The notes under the pieces: generated by a model
Seen by the model: the letters and a program-made list of their open reading frames with translations, nothing else
The model's database searches: none
Told to the model about the DNA's origin: nothing
Source of the DNA: Candidatus Termititenax aidoneus
Lineage (GTDB): Bacteria; Margulisbacteria; Termititenacia; Termititenacales; Termititenacaceae
NCBI GenBank assembly: GCA_003864455.1
Contig: BGZN01000009.1
Span: 1-44,242, forward strand
DNA: 44,242 nt
Direction of reading: 5' to 3'
Shown: piece by piece, positions 1-6,543 of the stretch
How the letters are laid out: the number at the start of each line of letters is the position of its first letter
Position numbering within the stretch: position 1 is the first letter of the stretch
Position numbers and translations under genes: made by a program

Positions 1-952
1 GTTCTTTATGGTTAAGTCCATTCCAAATGTCCCCTACATAAAAATCTAACTTCCTGCTGTGCATCGTATTCGGGCTAAATCTGAAACACGGGTATATCTT
101 GCCGTTGATACTCAGGCACGGCATTGACCCAGAACCGCACCAACCCTTGTCCGGGTCGCGCATTGGCATACCTATGCCAAATCCCTTGTCAAACATTGAG
201 ACATGCAGGTCATGGCGATGGTCGAGTATATAGGTAATAGATTTCTCCATTTCTCTGTCGAGTAAATCTAAATCGTCCTGTGTTAAGTGCATGTCCTCAA
301 AAATAAAGTTTATGTTTATATGCTTTAATCTCATCTCCTCATGCAGGAATTTTATCGATTTGGCTAAATAAGGTATCGTGTCTTTATTACACGTAGCTTT
401 AGTAGCCACGTTATCTATTCCATGCCACTCCAGATACCAATCCCACCATTTCTGTATATCTTTCATTGTCCCCCGGCCGTCTTTATGTATACGATTCTTA
501 TCGTGTATCTCCGGACAACCATCTACCGATACACCTATCGAAAGATTGTCTTTATACTTCATCATAAAATCCCTTACTTTCTGGTCTTCAAACAATGTCC
601 CATTGCTGGAAATAGAGGCTCTCCAGCGGTACGCCCATTTGTGATTCATTGTTATTGCCTTGTACTGATAATACGTCAGTATTTTATCCAGCAATTCCGG
701 CGTCATTAACGCGTCTCCGCCGATAAAATCTATTATTAACCCTTGTTGGAGTATCCACTCGCTATCCGTACCTTTGGCGTTTATCGGGTCTTCATCCTCT
801 AAGATTATGTCCACAAACTTTTTAGCGTATTCAAAAGGCAAATCCCCAGGCTTCTTATCCACCTCATAACAATATTTACAACGTAAATTACAATCCTCCG
901 TTACCTGGAACGTAACACTCAATCCCTCATAATTCTTGATAGCTGGTATCAT
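1..952 (-). CDS. Radical SAM/SPASM maturase of the CXXX-repeat cassette, copy 1 (partial, C-terminus outside window)
   Basis: Reading from ATG at 952 gives 317 residues before the window edge. The start carries the 4Fe-4S/SAM motif CNLRCKYC (Cys 21, 25, 28), followed by the FIGGD glycine motif and the first SPASM cysteines (WCGSGSMPC, then YPCF). The protein is nearly identical along its length to the complete 399-aa enzyme at 31091-32290, so the missing part should hold the remaining SPASM cysteines. SPASM-type radical SAM enzymes install thioether or other radical crosslinks on ribosomal peptides, often at cysteines. The natural substrate is the Cys-rich protein encoded upstream on the same strand (1429-3657); this is inferred from context. 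Unlike copy 2, this gene is separated from the helper gene by 195 bp of hairpin-rich DNA. Confidence 0.9.
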   Translation of the reverse strand, partial: MIPAIKNYEGLSVTFQVTEDCNLRCKYCYEVDKKPGDLPFEYAKKFVDIILEDEDPINAKGTDSEWILQQGLIIDFIGGDALMTPELLDKILTYYQYKAITMNHKWAYRWRASISSNGTLFEDQKVRDFMMKYKDNLSIGVSVDGCPEIHDKNRIHKDGRGTMKDIQKWWDWYLEWHGIDNVATKATCNKDTIPYLAKSIKFLHEEMRLKHININFIFEDMHLTQDDLDLLDREMEKSITYILDHRHDLHVSMFDKGFGIGMPMRDPDKGWCGSGSMPCLSINGKIYPCFRFSPNTMHSRKLDFYVGDIWNGLNHKE

Positions 953-1004
953 GTTCTAAAATTCTCCCCTGTTTTCTCGCAGAGCGAATATCTTTGCCCT
1001 CGCG

Positions 1005-1090
1005 TATCGCAACAACCGGTCGCTGAGCTTGGGACGGTGAGCTTGCGGTCATCGAGCGAAGTCGAGATGCCGAACCGTCGAAGCGACACA
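1005..1090. repeat. REP-like intergenic sequence inside CXXX cassette 1
   Basis: The 195-bp gap between the helper and maturase genes holds a short-motif sequence containing CGCTGAGCTTG, then an imperfect stem CATCGA-gcgaag-TCGAGATG, then CGTCGAAGCGAC. A further imperfect dyad (CCGGCAAAATATTTCCGG, about 1119-1136) resembles the perfect hairpin at 30907-30930. In cassette 2 the two genes are only 1 bp apart, so this looks like inserted REP-type DNA. Assignment rests on motif appearance; a genome-wide copy count would decide. Confidence 0.4.
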
Positions 1091-1147
1091 ACATGTTCTC
1101 CCTTCGCTTTACATTGTCCGGCAAAATATTTCCGGCGCGGCAATCCG

Positions 1148-1426
1148 CTATTCATTTATAAACAGCTTGCTCGTATTAAAATCCACCCGCAGCCTCGTTT
1201 GCTCTACTCCGTACCGCCGTGCCAGATCCCGCCAGAAATACTCCTGCAAATATTGCGCGTCCGCACAGGCAAACATCGCCTCACGGAAATATTTATCCGC
1301 CGCGGTTTTTGGCGCGTTCGCAGGTATCGCGTTCGCGCGCAGCGCTTGTTGAGCGCAGGTTGTTTTATTTATGGCAATCTCCAGACTGCGTATATCATCG
1401 CGGGTCAGCACAGCGAGAGTTTTCAT
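1148..1426 (-). CDS. CXXX-repeat cassette helper protein, copy 1
   Basis: A 92-aa protein starting 2 nt after the stop of the giant CXXX gene, so translation is probably coupled. It is homologous to the 97-aa protein at 32292-32585 and to the C-terminal part of the protein at 30379-30762. Shared features are an N-terminal TRDDIRSLEI-type helix ending in N-K/R, the segment ADAQYL, a W-containing F-W-R-[DE] motif followed by [AK]-R-Y, and a short C-terminal strand with an aspartate. The family resembles the small 'CXXX repeat peptide modification system' proteins that accompany such radical SAM enzymes (recalled family knowledge). A role as peptide-recognition or chaperone partner for the maturase is inference; there is no recognisable enzyme motif. 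Confidence 0.8.
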   Translation of the reverse strand: MKTLAVLTRDDIRSLEIAINKTTCAQQALRANAIPANAPKTAADKYFREAMFACADAQYLQEYFWRDLARRYGVEQTRLRVDFNTSKLFINE

Positions 1427-1428
1427 AC

Positions 1429-3657
1429 CTACGTCCCCGCCGCTTGATTGGCTTTACTGCCCGGAGTTTTTACAACAGACGGATAGGGTTCATATCGGCT
1501 TGTTTCCGCACAGCCATTAAAACAACTGCTGACACAGCCGTCATAACAATTATTCCGGCAGTCTGCATTGCAATTTAGATCACACGCCGCGTCGCAGGTC
1601 TGCGAACAGCCAACCGCGCAGCTCACCCCGCAGCCCAAAGCACAAGCCTCGCCGCAACTGCCGGCACAACCCTCGCCGCAGCCCTGCATACAGGCCGCGC
1701 CGCAGGCTTCAGCACAAGCTGTCCCACAACGCTGCGCGCAGGCCGCGCCGCAGGCGTCAGCGCAAGCTGTCCCACAACGCTGCGCGCAGGCCGCGCCGCA
1801 GGCGTCAGCGCAGACCTCACCGCAGGCAAGCCCGCACTCAAAACTGCACCGGCTTTCACAATTACTCGGGCCGCAAGATCCTTTACAGGTCGTGGAACAG
1901 CCAGCATCACAGGCTCCACCGCAGCCTACCTCGCACTTCGTAAGACAACCGCCGGAACAGTTAGCAATACATTTAGTTATACAGCTTGTGCTGCACAGCG
2001 CATCACATGCGCCGCCGCAACCCACCGTGCAAGCCAACCGGCAGCCTCTGTCACAAACAGCGCCGCAGCCGGCCACGCATGCCTCGCTGCACCCACCATC
2101 GCAGGCCGTCCCGCAGCCGCCGCCGCAATTCGCAACACAATCATTACCACATCTGTCTCCGCAGCCGATGCTACAGCTTGTCGAACAACTGCCAGAACAA
2201 TCTTCGGTGCAAGCTCCGCCGCAGGTAGAACCGCACACTGCGCATTGAGTACCACAACTTGCTGTGCAAGTGCTGCAGGTATTCTTTGCCCCGACATGGC
2301 AGGCATCGCCGCAACCACTGGTGCAATTGCCGCCGCAGCTACCAATACATGATGCGCCGCAAGCTCCGCCGCAATAACCCTGACAGTAGCCGCCGCAAGT
2401 AGCATGTGTACATGCATCATAGCAATCACGGCTACAATTATTACCACAGTTACCCCAACAACTATCACAAGAACTACTCCCCAGGTGCGCACTACTCCCC
2501 CTACCCCCATGAGAACCACCGCAATCCCCTCTGCAGGAGCTGACACCGCAGGCGTCTTTACAGCTAAGAGAACAGCTTCCAGAGCAGGTTAACCCGCATC
2601 CGGACTGGCACATCGTGGAACAGGCTGTCTGGCAGGCCCTCCCGCAGCCAACACTGCAATCATTCCGGCATCCCAGATTGCAAGCGCTCCCGCAGTCCAC
2701 GCTGCAGACCACGCCGCAGCCCCCGTCGCAGGCTCCGCCGCAAGCGCCTTTACATGCCGAGAGACATTCGTCTCCACAGTTAGATCCGCAAGCTTTCGCA
2801 CAATCCCTGCTGCAGCCTCCGTCGCAGTCTCCACCGCAAGCGTCCTGGCATACCGAATAGCAGTATTCCATGCAGGTCTGCCCGCAATCCGTTGTGCAAA
2901 CCTCCTTGCAGTTTCCCGTACAAGCTGAACCGCAGTCCGCCTCGCATGTCTTTCCGCACTTCTCAGCGCAAGTGTCCCCGCAGTCCGCCTTGCATGTCTC
3001 TCCGCACTTTTCAGCGCAAGTGTCCCCGCAGTCCGCCTTGCATGTCTCTCCGCACTTTTCAGCGCAAGTGTCTCCGCAAGTCATACGACAGGCCAAGCCG
3101 CAGCTGCTGGTGCAGGTAGCCGCGCCGCAGCTCGCCGCGCAGTCCGCCACGCAGCCCTCGCCGCAGGCTCTTCCGCACGCTGATGTGCAGCCGCCCATAC
3201 AGCGCGCGTTATTCAGCGCGTCGTCTATGACCTGCCTGACCTCTTCTAGATGTTTGGCTCTGAGTTTGGTAGACAGGGCTGCTATATTTTCACCCCAGGG
3301 AAAAACAGCGCTGTTGTTATAGTTGACCAGACCAATTGTCGCGGCACGCAAAGTCGTGATCTGGCTGGCCTCTATTTTGGTCTCTCTAGGTACTGCATTC
3401 TTAAGAGTATCCAACAATATCTTTACAGCTAAAGCTGTCGCTTTCGCGGACAACTGAGTAATGTTTGTGCCGGATATTTCAGGAGCTACTCTGTGTTCGT
3501 ATTCTTTTTTAAGATTTGCTGCTGTTTGATTGTAATCCGCCGCATAAGCTTCGTGGCCGGATAAATAATTTTGTTTTACAGCTAGAACCGCGTCTGTTGT
3601 CGGTGTTTCACCGGCCGCCGGTTCGCTGTCCGGCAGGTTATATTTGTAACGCGCCAT
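1429..3657 (-). CDS. Giant CXXX-repeat protein, copy 1 (predicted radical SAM substrate)
   Basis: 742 aa. Residues 1-152 are Cys-free and form a leader-like domain (MARYKYNLPD start, DYNQT, LRAAT-GLV, FPW, LEEVRQVIDDALNNA). From Cys153 to Cys716 nearly every fourth residue is cysteine, typically Cys-Gly-x-x; I count 137 cysteines. The register breaks around residues 370-400 (a Gly/Ser/His stretch) and 453-475. A Cys-free tail ends in NQAAGT. Leader, first repeats and tail are conserved with the 610-aa protein at 32587-34419, while the middle differs. There is no signal peptide, membrane segment or double-glycine leader motif. It precedes helper and maturase genes, so it is most likely their substrate (inference). 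A metal-binding or crosslinked fibrous role is possible but not shown. A GGGGGAA-type ribosome site precedes ATG 3657. Confidence 0.9.
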   Translation of the reverse strand: MARYKYNLPDSEPAAGETPTTDAVLAVKQNYLSGHEAYAADYNQTAANLKKEYEHRVAPEISGTNITQLSAKATALAVKILLDTLKNAVPRETKIEASQITTLRAATIGLVNYNNSAVFPWGENIAALSTKLRAKHLEEVRQVIDDALNNARCMGGCTSACGRACGEGCVADCAASCGAATCTSSCGLACRMTCGDTCAEKCGETCKADCGDTCAEKCGETCKADCGDTCAEKCGKTCEADCGSACTGNCKEVCTTDCGQTCMEYCYSVCQDACGGDCDGGCSRDCAKACGSNCGDECLSACKGACGGACDGGCGVVCSVDCGSACNLGCRNDCSVGCGRACQTACSTMCQSGCGLTCSGSCSLSCKDACGVSSCRGDCGGSHGGRGSSAHLGSSSCDSCWGNCGNNCSRDCYDACTHATCGGYCQGYCGGACGASCIGSCGGNCTSGCGDACHVGAKNTCSTCTASCGTQCAVCGSTCGGACTEDCSGSCSTSCSIGCGDRCGNDCVANCGGGCGTACDGGCSEACVAGCGAVCDRGCRLACTVGCGGACDALCSTSCITKCIANCSGGCLTKCEVGCGGACDAGCSTTCKGSCGPSNCESRCSFECGLACGEVCADACGAACAQRCGTACADACGAACAQRCGTACAEACGAACMQGCGEGCAGSCGEACALGCGVSCAVGCSQTCDAACDLNCNADCRNNCYDGCVSSCFNGCAETSRYEPYPSVVKTPGSKANQAAGT
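1690..1812 (-). repeat. 48-bp tandem repeats (16-residue unit) in CXXX gene 1, distal array
   Basis: Residues about 616-656 repeat the 16-residue unit CADACGAACAQRCGTA two to three times, with near-identical DNA copies. Such arrays allow slippage and length variation in multiples of four cysteines. Confidence 0.8.
2935..3078 (-). repeat. 48-bp tandem repeats (16-residue unit) in CXXX gene 1, proximal array
   Basis: Residues 194-241 contain three copies of CGDTCAEKCGETCKAD, with only few substitutions in the third copy (K for E, E for K). The DNA is almost identical between copies, indicating recent tandem duplication. Confidence 0.88.
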
Positions 3658-3705
3658 ACATATTCCCCCTTTGTTTACATTTAGTTCTTAACTAACAGAC
3701 AATAT

Positions 3706-3756
3706 ATTATATATTGAATATTTGATTTGTCAAATATTAAATATTGAAACTATTAT
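3706..3756. promoter_or_regulatory. Back-to-back divergent promoters and operator between CXXX gene 1 and its XRE regulator
   Basis: On the minus strand -35 TTGACA (3728-3733), a 16-bp spacer and -10 TATAAT (3706-3711) drive the CXXX gene. On the plus strand TTGTCA (3727-3732), an 18-bp spacer and TATTAT (3751-3756) drive the regulator. The two -35 boxes share TTGTCAA. A perfect 9-bp inverted repeat with arms AATATTTGA (3717-3725) and TCAAATATT (3730-3738) covers the shared -35 core and fits a repressor operator. Operator function is inferred. Confidence 0.75.
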
Positions 3757-3793
3757 ATGTTAAAGAATATTCGATAAAAGATATACTAAAAAT

Positions 3794-4132
3794 ATGAATG
3801 ATATCAAACAGTTGAAAGAACACATCGGTCAGCGGCTGAAAGATTTAAGGATTAACAAAGGCTTAACGCTGGAAGATATTTGTTTTGAGTTGGATATTTC
3901 TTTCTCCAGTTATTTATACATAGAAAAAGGAACACGCCATACGCCGCGGCTGGAAATGCTTTGCAAACTCGCGGACTTTTACGATCTGCCGGTCAATTAC
4001 TTTTTTCAGGATTATTCGCCGCAACACCAGCCGCAAAAAAATACTTTGGAGAAAAGACTGCTGCTTGATTTCCGCAGACTGACTGCCGATAAAAAAAATC
4101 TAGCCCTTCGCGTCTTAAAAGTCCTGCCCTGA
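3794..4132 (+). CDS. Small XRE-family HTH regulator divergent to CXXX gene 1
   Basis: 112 aa. Residues about 7-62 form a lambda-repressor/XRE helix-turn-helix (LKDLRINKGLTLEDICFELD, then the IEKGTRHTPRLEML recognition region, then LADFYDLPVNYFF). A short C-terminal region LLDFRRLTADKKNLALRVLK resembles the C-termini of the regulators at 10791 and 27049. The gene is transcribed away from the giant CXXX gene and the dyad at 3717-3738 lies between them, so it probably represses the cassette and itself. A second, truncated relative follows at once (4185-4385). Confidence 0.88.
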   Translation: MNDIKQLKEHIGQRLKDLRINKGLTLEDICFELDISFSSYLYIEKGTRHTPRLEMLCKLADFYDLPVNYFFQDYSPQHQPQKNTLEKRLLLDFRRLTADKKNLALRVLKVLP

Positions 4133-4137
4133 AAACT

Positions 4138-4184
4138 AACAGTCCTTATAGATCAACCCCAGTTCCTCGCCCTGCGGCACGCCA
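4138..4184 (-). repeat. Duplicated 3' end of purF (distal copy)
   Basis: These 47 bp match 5153-5199, the last codons of purF, in the same orientation with one mismatch; the copy even preserves a stop (TAG instead of TGA) after the Asp-Cys codons. The junction into the following HTH fragment falls in the shared bases ACGCC. It is a recombination or insertion scar. Confidence 0.9.
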
Positions 4185-4385
4185 AAACTAGAAATGCTCT
4201 GCAAGTTGGCGGATTTTTACGGCGTGCCGGTGGATTATTTCTTTCAGGATTATCCGCTGGTTAACCGGCGGCCTTTGTCGCAGCGCAATATTGCCGAAAG
4301 AAAATTATTATCCGGGTTCCGCAAATTAAATTCCGATAAAAAGAATCTAGCCGTGCGCGTGCTGAAAGTGTTCGGGCGGGATTAA
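4185..4385 (+). pseudogene. Truncated XRE regulator remnant fused to purF 3'-end copy
   Basis: The reading frame resumes at TPKLEMLCKLADFYGVPVDYFFQDY and ends LKVFGRD, matching the second half of the complete regulator at 3794-4132 (TPRLEMLCKLADFYDLPVNYFFQDY). The N-terminal HTH half is missing and replaced by purF-derived DNA. It is diverged enough from its neighbour not to be a fresh copy, so it is probably the remains of another paralog. The 3' end overlaps the antisense HEPN gene by 39 bp. Confidence 0.8.
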
Positions 4386-4772
4386 CGGCGGAATTTTGGC
4401 AATACAGAAGTCGTAAATATTTTGCGCTTTTTGTATGGCGCTTTTGGCGCTTAATTCATCGGTTTCTAATTCATTGGGATACCGGGCCGAAATTCCATAG
4501 GGTGTTAAATCCTTACAACTACTAATAATGGTTTCAAATGAACTATCATATTCCGCACACAATCTACATAATTCCGGCAAATTATGTATCTTCGGCGGCT
4601 CCACATCTTTCCAAACCAAAAATCCCTTTAAGGCTTTTTCCGCGCACTGTTGGCAATGATAGCAGGCTATTTCTATTTGTTTAGGCCATAAATCTTCAAA
4701 TAAGTGTTTGGCAGAAATTAAATCATTGTCGGCGAAGCGGAACCATTCTTTAACGAAATCAATTAGCTCCAT
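4347..4772 (-). CDS. HEPN-domain protein of a HEPN/MNT module
   Basis: About 141 aa from ATG 4772 (an ATG at 4796 would add 8 residues). The protein has the four-helix HEPN pattern: FADNDLISAKHL, then YHCQQCAEKALKGFLV, a middle Cys/His region, and LTPYGISARYPNE near the end. I see no R-x4-6-H catalytic motif, so it is the PF05168-type partner rather than an obvious RNase. It overlaps the end of the nucleotidyltransferase gene by 14 bp, the usual operon arrangement. A toxin-antitoxin or nucleotide-transfer role is inferred from the family. Confidence 0.82.
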   Translation of the reverse strand: MELIDFVKEWFRFADNDLISAKHLFEDLWPKQIEIACYHCQQCAEKALKGFLVWKDVEPPKIHNLPELCRLCAEYDSSFETIISSCKDLTPYGISARYPNELETDELSAKSAIQKAQNIYDFCIAKIPPLIPPEHFQHAHG

Positions 4773-5115
4773 ACAGGAGGATTCCTTCGCGCGCAATTTT
4801 CCGTTCCAGCGTCGGGAAAGCGCTTCTTTCTTTGAAACGGGTTTTATAATTGGCCAAAAAATCTACCGGCTTCCTGATTTCACCGCTAAAATCACGCTCT
4901 ATTTTCTGCATTGCTTCCAACGGTTTAAGTTTTGAATCGTCAGACAGCACTACATAAAAATCGTAATCGCTATAGGCATTGGGCGCGCCATACGCATACG
5001 AACCAAATAAATAAATTCTCTCGGCGGATACGCTTTTCAGTATCGAGTCTCTGACAGCGAGTATTTCGTCATTTACCGCTATATTCTTAGCATCCTCTTT
5101 ATGCCTGTTTGTCAT
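4759..5115 (-). CDS. Minimal nucleotidyltransferase (MNT) of the HEPN/MNT module
   Basis: 118 aa. The Pol-beta superfamily motif appears as LFGSYAYG followed by SDYDFYVVL, i.e. GS then paired aspartates. In characterised HEPN/MNT pairs the MNT enzyme modifies its HEPN partner with AMP. It is the first gene of the two-gene module and starts 35 bp after the purF stop, reading in the same direction. The module is bounded on both sides by copies of the purF 3' end. Confidence 0.85.
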   Translation of the reverse strand: MTNRHKEDAKNIAVNDEILAVRDSILKSVSAERIYLFGSYAYGAPNAYSDYDFYVVLSDDSKLKPLEAMQKIERDFSGEIRKPVDFLANYKTRFKERSAFPTLERKIAREGILLYGAN

Positions 5116-5150
5116 TTTAACGCCTCTGTTTAATTATACACGAAACCCGC

Positions 5151-6542
5151 TCAACAGTCCTTATAGATCAGCCCCAGTTCCTCGCCCTGCGGCACGCCAG
5201 CTTTATAGACGCGGTCAAAACAGCCCTGGCAAAAACCAAAATCCTGCAGGCCGATAGCTTCGCGCATAGACGCAATCGATAAATAACCGAGTGTATCCGC
5301 GCCGAGTTTTTGGCAGATCTCCGGCACGGAATAATTGGCAGCGATGAGTTCGGATTTGAGCGGCGTGTCAATGCCGTAATAACACGGGCTGACGCTGGGC
5401 GGCGCTGAAACGCGGAAATGCACTTCCCGCGCGCCGTGGTCGCGCAGCAGCCTGACCAGTTTGGCCGAAGTCGTGCCGCGCACAATAGAATCATCCAGCA
5501 AAACGACCCGCCGTCCGTCCAGCACTTCCGGCAGAGGATTGAGTTTGAGCCGCACGCCCAGCTCGCGCATACTTTGCGACGGATTGATAAATGTGCGCCC
5601 GACATAGCGGTTTTTGATCAAGCCGGCCTCGTAGGGAATCCCCGACGCTTTGGCAAAACCAACCGCCGCCGGTATGCCGGAGTCCGGCACCGGTATCACT
5701 ACATCAGCATCAACGGGGTGTTCCCGGTACAGCAGTTCTCCGAATTTTTCGCGGGCTTTGTAAACATTGCGCCCTTCGATATAAGAATCCGGACGGGCAA
5801 AATAAATATATTCAAAAACGCACAGCGCCGAGGGTTTCGTGTCGTCATATATAATAGAAGTCACCGCGTCAGCGGTCAGCGTAATGATCTCGCCTTTGCG
5901 GACTTCGCGCACGAGCGCCGCGCCGGTAATATCCAGCGCGCAGGATTCCGAAGCCAGTACATAACCGCCGTCATTGGCCAGCGCGCCTAAACACAAAGGA
6001 CGAATGCCGTAAGGGTCGCGCATACCTATAATCTGGCCGCGGGTCAGCACCACCAGCGCAAATGCGCCCTTGAGTTTGGGCGCGATAGCGGTCAGGGCGG
6101 CTGCGGCGTCGCCCTGGTAATTTTTGGCCAGCAGCCGGCCGATAATTTCCGAATCTGAAGACATTTGCAGTTCGACACCGCCGGCTTCCAGTTCGGCGCG
6201 CAATTCCGCCGTATTGACCAGATTGCCGTTATGCGCCAGCAAAGCGGTTTCTCCGCCGGGCAGCGGCACCACGATTGGCTGGGCGTTCTTGATCTGCGAC
6301 GCACCGGTCGTCGAATAACGCACATGGCCGATTGCCTGGCGTCCCGGCAGGCTTTGAATAATATTTTCCGTGAAAACCTGCGGCACCAGCCCCATACCTT
6401 TGTGATAATGCACCGCGCCTCTGTCGTCGAGCGTCGCGATGCCGGCGGACTCCTGACCGCGATGCTGCAAAGAATACAGGCCAAAATAAGCCAACTTGCT
6501 GGCTTCGCACTGTCCGCCGATAATCCCGAATACACCACACAT
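5151..6542 (-). CDS. purF: Amidophosphoribosyltransferase
   Basis: 463 aa, full length for the family. The N-terminus MCGVFGIIGG exposes Cys2, the nucleophile of the glutaminase domain, and the PRPP-binding loop VVLLDDSIVRGTTS marks the phosphoribosyltransferase domain. It catalyses the first committed step of purine synthesis (PRPP and glutamine to phosphoribosylamine). It begins 1 nt after the purL stop and is the last gene of nadD-purL-purF. Its final 46 coding bases are duplicated at 4138-4184. Confidence 0.97.
   Translation of the reverse strand: MCGVFGIIGGQCEASKLAYFGLYSLQHRGQESAGIATLDDRGAVHYHKGMGLVPQVFTENIIQSLPGRQAIGHVRYSTTGASQIKNAQPIVVPLPGGETALLAHNGNLVNTAELRAELEAGGVELQMSSDSEIIGRLLAKNYQGDAAAALTAIAPKLKGAFALVVLTRGQIIGMRDPYGIRPLCLGALANDGGYVLASESCALDITGAALVREVRKGEIITLTADAVTSIIYDDTKPSALCVFEYIYFARPDSYIEGRNVYKAREKFGELLYREHPVDADVVIPVPDSGIPAAVGFAKASGIPYEAGLIKNRYVGRTFINPSQSMRELGVRLKLNPLPEVLDGRRVVLLDDSIVRGTTSAKLVRLLRDHGAREVHFRVSAPPSVSPCYYGIDTPLKSELIAANYSVPEICQKLGADTLGYLSIASMREAIGLQDFGFCQGCFDRVYKAGVPQGEELGLIYKDC
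5153..5199 (-). repeat. purF 3'-end direct repeat (in-gene copy)
   Basis: Partner of 4138-4184, same orientation, one mismatch in 47 bp. The two copies enclose about 970 bp holding the regulator remnant and the HEPN/MNT genes. Confidence 0.9.
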
Positions 6543-6543
6543 A

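Noticed and set aside
1568-3322. Long plus-strand open frames (Pro/Gln/Ser-rich, e.g. 1568-2248 and 2870-3322) opposite CXXX gene 1
   Set aside because: They are the reverse-strand image of Cys/Gly repeats, have repeated PQP-S-A composition, no ribosome sites, and mirror the period of the real gene. The same applies to frames opposite and alongside CXXX gene 2.
1429-3657. Metallothionein or ferredoxin-like annotation of the CXXX proteins
   Set aside because: Strict one-in-four spacing, size and genetic linkage to a SPASM maturase differ from both families; metal binding remains only a possibility.
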